A stretch of DNA of 64,000 bases, taken from Erinaceus europaeus (taxonomy: Eukaryota > Chordata > Mammalia > Eulipotyphla > Erinaceidae). Where the stretch lies: NCBI RefSeq assembly GCF_950295315.1, contig NC_080164.1, forward strand, positions 109,202,447 through 109,266,446, read 5' to 3'. Within the stretch, counting starts at the first letter, position 1; each line of letters begins with the position of its first letter. A program made the translations under genes and the position numbers. This document shows, one piece after another, positions 44,505-53,961 of this stretch. The notes beneath the pieces were generated by a model. That model did not search any database. It was not told where the DNA came from and saw only the letters and a list, made by a program, of their open reading frames with translations.

Positions 44505-46974
44505 ATGGCACTACAATACATTAAATCCAAAATATCAATAAATGTCAGTGGCTTAAACTCACCCATCAAAAGGCACAGAATGGGGGCATGGATCAGAAGT
44601 CATAACCCAACCATATGCTGCTTGCAAGAATCCATCTAACACAACAAGATAAACACAGACTTAAAGTGAAAGCATGGAAAACTATCATACAGGCTAACAG
44701 ACCACAAAAAAAAAAGGCAGGAACAGCCATTCTCATCTCAGACACAATAGATTTTAAATTAAATAAAGTAATAAAAGATAGGCAAGGACATTACATAATT
44801 ATTAGAGGATCAATCAGCCAAGAAGACTTAACAATTATTAACATCTATGCACCCAATGAGGGACCATCTAAATACATCAAGCACCTACTGAAAGAGTTTC
44901 AAAAATACATCAATAGTAATACAATAATAGTGAGAGACATTAATACCCCACTTTCACACCTAGATCAACAAAGCAGAGAATCAACAAAGATACAAGAGAA
45001 TTGAATGAAGAGATTGACAGACTAGACCTCTTGGACATTTTCAGAGTCCTTCACCCCCCAAAACTGGAATACACCGTCTTTTCAAATTCACAGAACACAT
45101 ACTCAAGGATAGACCACCTGCTAGGCCACAAGGACAGCATCAATAAATTCAAGAGCATCGAAATCATCCCAAGTATCTTCTCAGACCACAGTGGAGTAAA
45201 ACTAACATTTAACAACAAACAGAAAATTATTAAATGTCACAGAATTTGGAAACTAAACAACATACTCCTTAAGAACCACTGGGTCAGAGATTCACTCAAG
45301 CATGAAATTCAAATGTTCCTGGACAAATGAAAATGAAGACACAACCTATAAAAATATTTGGGACACAGCTAAAGCAATACTGAGAGGAAAACTTATAGCC
45401 ATACAATCACATATTAAACAACAGGAAAAAGCTCAAATGAACGACCTTACTGCACACCTCAAGGACTTAGAGGAAGAGGAACAAAGGAACCCTAAAGCAA
45501 CCAAAGGACAGAAATCACTAAAATTAGAGCAGAAATAAACAACATCGAAAATGAAAGAACCATACAAAAGATCAGTGAAGACAAATGTTGGTTCTTTGAA
45601 AGATGAAACAAAATTGACAAACCCCTAGCCAGACTCACCAAACAAAAAAGAGAGAAGACTCAAATTAATTGAATTAAAGGAACAATTCCTAGAAGCATAT
45701 GCCCTTCCAAAACTGAACCAAGAAGAACTACAAAATTTAAATGCACCAATTATAGACAAAGAAATTGAAACTGTTATTAAGAATCTCCCCAACAACAAAA
45801 GTCCTGGACCAGATGGCTTCACAAACGAATTCTACAAAACCTTCAGGAAACAGTTAATACCCATACTTCTAAAGCTTCTCCACAAAATCGAAGAAACTGG
45901 AACACTCCCTTCCACCTTCTATGAAGCCAGCAGCACCCTGATACCAAAAACTGATAGGGACAGAACAAAAAAGGAAAACTACAGACCAATATCTCTGATG
46001 AACACAGATGTCAAAATATTAAACAAGATCTTTGCCAACCAGATATAGCAACATATCAAAAAGATTGTTCATCATGACCAAGTGGGATTCATCCCAGGAA
46101 TGCAAGGCTGGTTAAACATCGTAAGTCAATCAATGTCATTCACCACATCAATATAAGCAAAGCCAAAAACCACATGATTATCTCAATAGATGCAGAGAAA
46201 GCCTTTGACAAAATTTAAATGCACCAATTATAGACAAAGAAATTGTCGTTCATGCTCAAAACTCTACAAAAAATAGGAATAGATGGGAAATTCCTCAAAA
46301 TAGTGGAATCTATATATAGCAAATCTACAGCCAATATCATACTCAATGGACAGAAGCTGAAAGCATTGCCTCCTCAGATCAGGGACTAGACAGGACTGCC
46401 CACTGTCACCATTACTCTTCAACATAGTATTGGAAGTTCTTGCCATAGCAATCAGGCAAGAGAAAGAAATCAAAGGAATACAGATTGGAAGGGAAGAAGT
46501 CAAGCTCTCACTATTTGCAGATGATATGATAGTATACATAGAAAAACCTAAAGAATCCAGCAGAAAACTACTGGAAGTTATTAGGCAATATAGCAAGGTA
46601 TCAGGCTACAAAAATCAATGTACAAAAATCATTGGCATTTCTTTATGCAAACACTAAATCTGAAGAAGAAGACATCCAGAAATCACTCCCATTTACTGTT
46701 TCAGCAAAATCAATCAAATACCTAGGAATAAAGTTGACCAAAGAAGTGAAAGACTTGTATGCTGAAAACGATGAGTCGCTACTCAAGGAAATAAGAAACT
46801 GATACCAAGAAATGGAAACATATCCCATGCTCATGGGTTGGAAGAATAAATATCATCAAAATGAATATTCTCCCCAGAGCCATATACAAATTTAATGCAA
46901 TACCCATCAAAGTTCCACCAAGCTTCTTTAAGAGAATAGAACAAACACTACAATCATTTATCTGGAATCAAAAA
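44505..46974 (+). pseudogene. L1-C ORF2, broken, with deletions and a templated patch
   Basis: The start 'atggcactacaatacatt' is at 44505. The endonuclease is open at 44615-45004 (LTIINIYAPNEGPSKYIKH; the GDFN-equivalent is RDIN, a change of the conserved Gly) and 45001-45330 (IFSDHSG). The RT has FADD at 46514-46525 in a frame open at 46430-46657. About 115 bp are missing near 45670 relative to L1-A. A 38-bp segment of the same ORF2 has been pasted in at 46208-46245. The C-terminal part is absent beyond about 46974, where a tandem array takes over. Confidence 0.9.
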
Positions 46975-47061
46975 AGATACAGTAAAAAAGATACAGTAAA
47001 AGATACAGTAAAAAAGATACAGTAAAAGATACAGTAAAAAAGATACAGTAAAGATACAGTA
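46975..47061 (+). repeat. Tandem array of AGATACAGTA units, alternating 14/12 bp
   Basis: Seven units start at 46975, 46989, 47001, 47015, 47027, 47041 and 47052. Spacings of 14, 12, 14, 12, 14 and 11 give a 26-bp higher-order repeat. It begins inside ORF2 at the point where intact copies read 'aaaagacatagaatt', so it was seeded by L1 sequence. Confidence 0.93.
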
Positions 47062-47710
47062 GCACCCATATTTGGGTGCTACTCTATTCCTTGATCCAGC
47101 TTTCTGGTCCTTTGCCCAACCATGACACCATCTCCCCAGACAATAGCTTGGATCTACCTGCTTGGATCTTCAGGCTCAGGGAAAAAAAACAAAAACAAAA
47201 AACTAGTATAGCCACAGGCCCTTTGGAATAGAACTAAAATATGCCTACTAGCTATCTACAAAATGGAAGCCCCCCTCTATTTTTGTCTCTGCACTATTCC
47301 AACCTTTAGGCTCATGATTAGTCAACAATTTGTTTGGCTTTATATGTTAACTCTCTTTTCAGCCACCAGGTTCCATATGCTAGCATGGTGCCAACCAGAC
47401 TTCCCTGGACAGACAACCCCACCAATGTGTTCTGGAACTCTTGATTCCCCAAAGCCCCACCCCACTAGGGAAAGAGAGAGACAGGCTGAGAGTATGGATC
47501 TGATAGACCTGTCAATGCCCATGTTCAGCGGGGGGAAGCAATTCCACCTTCTGCATCCCACAATGACCTTGGGTCCATACTCCCAGAGGGTTAAAGAATA
47601 GGAAAGTTATCAAGGGAGGGAATGGGATATGGAGATTGGGTGGTGGGAATTGTGTGGAGTTGTACCCCTCTTAACCTATGGTTTTGTCACTGTTTCCTTT
47701 TTATAAAGAA
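47060..47710 (+). mobile_element. L1-C type I 3'UTR (late part) and tail
   Basis: Resumes at 'cccatatttgggtgctactc' and runs through 'ttggaatagaactaaaatatgcc', 'gccaccaggttccatatgc' and 'gtgtggagttgtacccctc' to 'gttttgtcactgtttcc' and an A-rich tail (47700-47755). The ORF2 C-terminus and the first half of the 3'UTR are missing. 'AAAGTCA' near 41730 and near 47746 is a possible weak TSD. Confidence 0.85.
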
Positions 47711-47714
47711 AAGA

Positions 47715-48070
47715 AAAGAATATAAAACATAAAAAATGAAATAAAGAAAGTCAAACAACTATTAATTAATGCTGGACTGAAAGCTGAGCTTAGGGTATAG
47801 GACAATGATTTATGTTTGACTATTTTGTAAAAAGCACATGTCCTCACAGATAAGGGCCATTGGAAATTTAAGAATAAAAATCAGCTGATGCTTCCTCCTT
47901 TTTCCTGCCTTTTAATTTAAATTCAAGCTGCTTTAATGTAGTGATAGAAGGAAATCACCCTTTTAAGTTGCAAATTTCAGATAAGTAAGAAAACATCTAG
48001 ATGGTCTTCCCAGTGAGTGTTATGTTAATAGTTCACTATTTGCATTCATTACAGATTTCTCTTGACTTAA
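47715..48070. other. No gene seen; unique DNA
   Basis: Nothing recognised. Confidence 0.5.
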
Positions 48071-48074
48071 AAAA

Positions 48075-48447
48075 AAATACAACATAATAACACTGATTCC
48101 AAGGGATCTATGCATCCCCATGTTCATAGTGACTCTAGTCACAATAGCAAAAACCTGAAAATAAACAAAATGCCCATCAACAGATGACTGGATAAAAAAG
48201 TTATGGGACATATACTCAACAGAGTATTATGGAGCAATAAAAAGGGATGATAGTGTGTTCTTTAGAATAAAGTAGATGGATTGAAGATGATACTAGAATG
48301 ACTTCAGGAATGTACCAAATCACTGGTGAGTGCAAACACATGTGGCTCATGGAGAGAGAGGAGCCAAAAGCAACTGTGAGTCATCATTGTTACTGTCCTC
48401 AGAATCTGGAGCAGCAGAGGTCCTGTGTTGACACCAGGGGACCCATT
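48075..48447 (+). mobile_element. L1 chimera: ORF2 end joined to a type II 5'UTR fragment
   Basis: 48075-48290 matches ORF2 C-terminal sequence ('ctatgcatccccatgttcatag', 'aaaacctgaaaataaac', 'tatggagcaataaaaaggg'). From about 48290 it matches the type II 5'UTR ('actagaatgacttcagga', 'gagtgcaaacacatgtggctcatgga', 'gttgacaccaggggac'). These parts lie at opposite ends of a normal L1. Confidence 0.75.
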
Positions 48448-48655
48448 TTTTATAATCTTTATTTATGTGTTGGGTAGAGACAGCCAGAAATGGAGAGGAG
48501 GGGAAAAACAGAGGAAGAGAGGTAAAAAGATACCTGCAGCCCTGCTTCACCACTTCCAAAGCTTTTCCCCTGCAGGTGGAGACAGGGGGCTCAAATGGGT
48601 TCTTGTGCACTGTAACATGTGTGCTCAACCAGGTGTGCCAATACCTGGCCCTCTT
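48448..48655 (-). mobile_element. tRNA-derived SINE, minus strand
   Basis: 'ataatctttatttatgtgttgggtagagacagccagaaatgg', 'cctgcagccctgcttcaccacttcc', 'cccctgcaggtggagacaggggg' and 'gtgctcaaccaggtgtgcc'. Confidence 0.85.
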
Positions 48656-48778
48656 TGGACAACAGGTACATGCTCAGTAGTTACTACCCAGTAGAGGTAA
48701 TCATATTATCATCCAAAATGTATTATTCATAAAATGCTATAAAAACAAAAGAGAAACTTAACATTAAATTTTAAATAT

Positions 48779-49050
48779 GGGGTCAAAGGTTGGTACAGCT
48801 ATTAGATCACACACATTACCATGTGCTAGGACCAGTGTTCAAGCCCCTGGTTTCTACCTGCAGGAGGGAAGTTTCATGAAAAGTGGTACAGTGATGCAGC
48901 TGTCTTTCTTTCTCTACCTTTCTCTCACTCTCTCCTCTGCTCTCTCCATCAAATGAAAGAAAAAAGAAAATGTCTGCTGGGAATGGTGGAGTTGTCATGT
49001 AGGCACTAAGCCCCAGTGACAATCCTGTGGCAGTAAATTAATAAATAATG
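48779..49050 (+). mobile_element. tRNA-derived SINE, plus strand, with 3' module
   Basis: 'gtgttcaagcccctggtttctacctgcaggaggg', 'gtacagtgatgcagctgtctttc' and the 3' module 'ctgggaatggtggagttg... gccccagtgacaatcctgtgg'. It is diverged. Confidence 0.78.
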
Positions 49051-49142
49051 TTTTATAATATCTCATAATGCTTCTGTTTTAGCATGTGATTATTAGCAGT
49101 AACATTTTTAGCTGAAGATGAAAGTAGTAAATACAAGACTGA

Positions 49143-49310
49143 GGAGACAGTACAGTTGCTCTACAAAATGGCATTCAAGCTTGAGGCTTTGAGGTCTCGG
49201 GTTTAATTCCGAGCATCATCATAAACCAGAGCTGGGTAGAGCTCTAGTCTTTTTTTCTATGTCTTTTGAACTGTATCTCTCTGTCACTCAAGTAAAAGCA
49301 ATTAAAATAT
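49143..49310 (+). mobile_element. Second SINE family copy
   Basis: 'ctgaggagacagtacagttgctctacaaaatgg', B-box-like 'gggtttaattccgagc', 'accagagctgggtagagctctagtc' and tail 'ctctctgtcactcaagtaaaag'. It matches 5065-5215. Confidence 0.68.
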
Positions 49311-49344
49311 CTTAAATAAATGAAATAAAAGTTAAACAAAAACA

Positions 49345-49503
49345 CTTCTCTCTCCTGCCCTTTAACATGGTTGAGAAAGCTCTACTTAATCTTGATTTAT
49401 CCAGTCTACGTTGGTGTAAATCATTATTAGTCTTTAATGCCTGTGGGAGGAGAAGAATTCAGTCTTCTTTCTTTTTGGATGCCATCTTGAACCAGAGCTT
49501 TTT
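49345..49503 (+). repeat. Diverged unnamed repeat, related to 59240-59440
   Basis: Shares 'gaaagctctactta', 'aaatcatt...agtctt', 'gagaag...attc...tctt' and 'ttttggatgccatcttgaaccagagc' with 59283-59425 in the same order and orientation. I cannot name the family. An old LTR is possible. Confidence 0.55.
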
Positions 49504-50395
49504 TTTTCTTTTAACTTTCATTTTATTTATTTAATATATTTTTAAAGAGCTAAAAGTTATATTAGATGAGAGCTCAGTTCCCAAGTTAAAATCATTTGTT
49601 GTCTTCTGAATAATTCTTCCATTTCCAATTTGCTTTGGGAAATATGCATTAATACAACACTTTTTAGGAGAGATAAATAAATATGACATTTTTCCCATAC
49701 ACACACACTTACACAGAACATTTGTCTTTGAGGAAATGAAAATGCATTGACTCAAATTGGATCATGGCTCCAAATGCATACAATTAGACTTTCTTAAATG
49801 TCTAAGCCTGGGACTGAAAGATTTCTCATCTTAGTTTTGTATATAGATTCATAGCCAACTTGAATGAGGCAAAAGGAGAAATCTGCAAGCAAAATATTTC
49901 AAATACATTGCAATTTCAACCCACAAAAGCTACATTTAGTCAGGTACTCCAGGGTAACAACACTTTGCACCACTTCTGATAAAGAATTTCCCCCTCTTAA
50001 CACTTAAAAAGCAACAATCCAGCTAAAATTTTGATTTCAGGTTTCGTGTCTCCAGAACTGTGAAACAATAAATTCCTGTTGTTAAAGCTAAAAAAAAGAA
50101 CTTCTGGAACACATGTTTGGTAGATCAACACTTCTCTCTTATATTATGAGTATCACTTGATTTTCCCAGGGTGATTATATTCGTTGAGATCCATTCATTT
50201 AATAATGAAACCTTTCAAGTTATACACTAAATTAATCACAAATATCTAAGAATTCTTTTAAAATGAGATTAATTTCTATCTTTTGATGTAATAAAAGAAT
50301 CCACAAATTTTATTTTAGTTTATTGCATAACATAATAACCCTGATGGACATGTACCTACAAATGAGGGGTGCTTCTAATAAGTATAATATTTCCT
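49504..50395. other. No gene seen; AT-rich unique DNA
   Basis: Open frame 49531-49755 (-) has no known motif. Confidence 0.5.
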
Positions 50396-50397
50396 TC

Positions 50398-50622
50398 CTT
50401 TTTTTTAAAAGTGTGTATTTATTTATTATTGGATAAAGACAGAGAGAAATTGAGAGAGGAGGTAAGATAGAGAGGGAGAGAGACAGAGAGACACCTGTAG
50501 CCCTGCTTGACCACTCCTGAAGCTTTTCCCCTGCAGGTGGGGACCACAGGTTTGAACTTAGGTCCTTGAGCACTGTAAGTGTGTGCTTAATCAGGAAATC
50601 ATGTACACCACTGCCTAGCCCA
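50398..50622 (-). mobile_element. tRNA-derived SINE, minus strand
   Basis: 'tatttatttattattggataaagacagagagaaattg', 'acacctgtagccctgcttgaccactcctg', 'cccctgcaggtggggaccacaggtttgaac' and 'caccactgcctagccc'. Confidence 0.87.
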
Positions 50623-50624
50623 AA

Positions 50625-51125
50625 AAGTTCCTTACTGTACTTGAATCTGCTCTAATTAACAAAACCACCTCCAATAATTTAAAATAGCATTTCCATTTCC
50701 AAACATTTTCCTCTTTGGACAGAACTATATACAAACTTAGTTTATAGCTCAACTATAGATGACTCCAGTTGTCATTTTTCTTTTGGTTTTATTTTATTTT
50801 ATTTTTTAGAATTATTTACTTACTGAGACTTGCATCTTTAGAGTTAGACAATTTCAGTACAGTACTGTGATTCTCCTGTACAAGGCTGAAGTTACACATA
50901 TTCAGACTGCTTCAAGATGCTCAGAGTTGGTCTCTCCTGGATATATCTCTTTAGTATGCAAATTATTTTAAACCAAGGGGAATCAAGTCCCTAGCAGCTC
51001 AAGAAATACTTCTGTCCTGTTTCTAATCATACAAATAGCTACCAGCACTCAAGTCATTGTTCTCTCCCTTAATCAAAACACAACACATTGCCATAAGCAA
51101 GAACCCAGAATCAAGCTGCTAGTCC
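50625..51125. other. No gene seen; AT-rich unique DNA
   Basis: It may include the extreme 5' end of the L1-E 5'UTR, but I cannot place the boundary exactly. Confidence 0.4.
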
Positions 51126-52030
51126 CTATCTGTGGGGGTAGAGGGGGACATTAAGAATAGTGAAGCAGAGACTACAACAAGACAGAAGTAGAACAACTTT
51201 GGGAACCCAGAAAATCACAGATGAGTGCAAACATGTGTGGCTCATGGACAAAGAGAATCCCAAGGAGAGATTCCTGGGGTGAAATACCATACTCTGGAGT
51301 GGCTGGTAACAATCTGGCAGTTTACAGGTTGAGGCACCAGCTCCAGGCTGTTTTACTAACAAAAAAACTGAAGGGAGGAGAGAACTTGCCTAAGGCTCAC
51401 CAAATGCAACTATGAGTCTGCATCACTATTGTGTCTCAGAGGCTGAAGCAGCAGCCAGGAGGCCACATGCTGACACTGGGGGGCATAGAACTGGCCAGGA
51501 AACTCAAGAGAAGATCTATACCCTGGTGGTCTGGAGGTGGGGCTGTATAGCGAGAACCTTTCCACATTTTTCTCCTGATGAATTGGGGAGACATGGTGAA
51601 TAACTGCCACAGAACCCACAGAGTATAAATGGGACTTTTTTGAAAAATAACAGGGCCAATTACTTTCAATTTGGCTCTGGCTGCTGGAAGAGCAGATGAA
51701 TTGAGCTTGGTTTTGGATCCTTGGGGCATCTCTGTGCATAACCACTGTGTTATCTTTCCCCACCCTGATTTATCTCTTGGTCAAGAGTGAGGGATTAAGC
51801 TAAGAAGCCTATCAAAAGTCTTCAGGCTCCCATAGCCTACATGGAAGAAAAAGAACAAAAGAGGTTTTAACAGTCACATTGCTTCAACTCAGGGATTGAC
51901 ATAATATTAATTTCTAAAACTATAAACTTTTTAAGTGTTTTACATAGACACAAGTCAGTTCAGGTAAGAGTGATCAGTAATTTGAAAGTACTGACAGACA
52001 GACCTCATAACATACTATTTATAATGGTTA
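51126..52030 (+). mobile_element. L1-E: type II L1 5'UTR
   Basis: Matches the reverse complement of the L1-B 5'UTR: 'tacaacaagacagaagtag', 'gatgagtgcaaacatgtgtggctcatgga', 'gtggctggtaacaatctgg', 'gaagatctatacc' and 'tagacacaagtcagttcagg'. It has about 190 bp extra (about 51546-51745) compared with L1-B. Open frames here (51410-51763, 51412-51603) are UTR noise. L1-E extends to about 59112. Confidence 0.85.
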
Positions 52031-52039
52031 AACCAAGAA

Positions 52040-53025
52040 GAAATATTGGAAAAATGAACAAGGCCAAAAGTCCAGATAAAAGTTCCCCCAAAGGTTGAAG
52101 CACAGAACAATGAAATCAACATCCAAAATCTAGTTAAGGAATTAATCACAGGAGTGAGGAAATAATTTGCAAGTATAGTCATCAGAAATGGGGAAACAAA
52201 AACGAAAAAAGAAATGGGGAAACAACAAGTGAGACTCTGGAAGAAAATACTAATTATCTCAAGGTAATTAGAGAGGTAAAAGCAGAAATAGCTGATCTAA
52301 GAACACAACTAGCTAAACAACCTAAAACAGTATCAGAACAGGGTAACAAAATTGCTGAGCTACAGAAAACAGTAAAGGGGAGAGAGAATAGAATAAATGA
52401 GGCTGAAAACAGAATTAGCAAGATCAAGGATGAATTAGAGACAACTAAGAAATAAGTAAGAGATCTCAAAAAAGAGATTAAGAGATACTAAAAATAACAC
52501 CAGAGTCCTATGGGATAACTTCAAAAGAAGTAACATATGCATTATTGGCTTACCAGAGGAAGAAAGAGAGGGAGGGGAAGAAAGTATTCTACAGGATATA
52601 ATAGCTGAGATCTTCTCTATTCTAGACAACATAAAAGACATAAAAGTTCAAGAAGCCCAGAGGGTGTCAAACAGAATTAACCCAGACTTAAAGACACCAT
52701 AACACATCATATTTAGAATAGAAAGTAATCAGGATAAAGAAAGGGTCCTAAAGACTGCAAGAGAAAAATAAAGATTCACCTACAGAAGAAAACCCATTAA
52801 GATTAGCAGCAGATTTCTCCACATAAACACTACAGGCCAGAAGAGAATGGCAAGACATCTATTGACTGTTCAATCAGAAAGGCTCTCCACCAAGACTACT
52901 GTATCTGGCTAGACTGTCATTTAGACTAGATGGAGGCATAAAAACCTTCTCAGACAAGTAACAGTTGAAAGAATCAACTATCACCAAGCCTGCCCTGAAA
53001 GAAGTTCTGAAATGTTTTCTATAAA
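52040..53025 (+). pseudogene. L1-E ORF1, broken
   Basis: It begins near 'aaaatgaacaaggccaaaag' and has the type II coiled coil ('ctagctaaacaacctaaaacag', 'gaaaacagaattagcaagatc'). The RRM region follows ('cttaccagaggaagaaagagagg', 'aagaagcccagagggtgtc'). The C-terminus ('gtctgaaatgttttctataa'-like) ends near 53025. Numerous stops and frameshifts leave no long frame. Confidence 0.85.
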
Positions 53026-53369
53026 CAGTCATACCACCATAAATAGGGCATATACCAGAACACTATAAAAAATAATAATGGAAATATCTTAAAATATCTT
53101 CAATATGTGATATCAATAAATACCAATGGCCTGAATTCACCTATTAAAAGACACAGAGTAGAATAGATGAGAAAACACAACCTAACAATATGCTGTCTGC
53201 AGGAAAACCACCTAACACAACAAGATAAACACGGACTCAAAGTGAAAGGATGGAAAACTATTACACAAGCCAATGCCCCACAAAAATGAGCAGGAACAGC
53301 AATTCTCATATCAGACACAATACATTTTAAAATAAATAAAATTTAAAAAGATAGGGATGGACATTCCTT

Positions 53370-53961
53370 CTTCTTCTAGCGTTTGCCCTTCCTCCGTAGC
53401 CAGTCAACAGCGTCAGGTTGAGCCTGATGTAAAGTTTCGAGACCTCCTTTGAATCTGGAGAGGTGGCAGTCGTTGACTATGTGGGTCATAGTCTGTCTGT
53501 AGCCGCAGGGGCAGTTCGGGTCATCTCTGGCTCCCCAGCGATGGAACATAGCGGTGCACCGGCCATGGCCTGTTCAATAACGATTGAGGAGGGCCCAATC
53601 ATAACGTGCTAGGTCAAAGCCGGGTTGACGCTTGCAGGGGTCTGTGATGAGGTGTTTGTTCTTTACCTCAGCTGACTGCCAACTCTGTTTCCAAGAGACT
53701 GGAACAGAGAAGTTCAGTGTAGGCATAGGGGACCAGATTGGGTGACGAGACGTCAAGCGTTGGACAGGGTGGGCGAAGATATCCGCGTATATTGGCAGGT
53801 CCAGTCGAGTGTAGACGTGGGAAATGAACTTAGATGATGTCGCATCCCGACGAATATCTGGAGGGGCGATGTTGCTAAGAACTGGCAGCCATGGAACCAG
53901 GGTGGAACGGATGGTTCCAGAAATTATCCTCATGGAGGAATGTAATTTAGAATCGACCAAG
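53370..53961 (-). mobile_element. Non-L1 non-LTR retrotransposon fragment, CpG-rich, 12-bp TSD
   Basis: On the minus strand one frame runs 53960-53574 (128 codons) and, after a single TGA, continues in the same frame to a TAG at about 53376-53378. Visible motifs are NIAPPDIRRDATSSKF, DLPIYADIFAHPVQRLTSR, a C-x-C-x7-H-x4-C motif (CPCGYRQTMTHIVNDC) and GGLETLH near the end. This layout is typical of the region after the RT in jockey/CR1/RTE-like elements, not L1. The stop codon is followed at once by a (GAA)n-like tail, with no poly(A). The flanks are TGGACATTCCTT at 53358-53369 and 53962-53973. About 28 CpGs in 592 bp contrast with almost none in the flanking L1. It is 5'-truncated. Confidence 0.85.

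Noticed and set aside
46975..47061. CRISPR-like array
   Set aside because: Units are contiguous 11-14-bp repeats without spacers, in a mammalian L1.
51410..51763. 117-codon minus-strand open frame
   Set aside because: It lies in the L1-E 5'UTR, is not matched in L1-B, and has no recognisable motif.
53370..53961. Contaminating arthropod or bacterial sequence in the assembly
   Set aside because: A perfect 12-bp TSD and continuous L1 sequence on both sides fit a genuine insertion; long-read confirmation would still be decisive.
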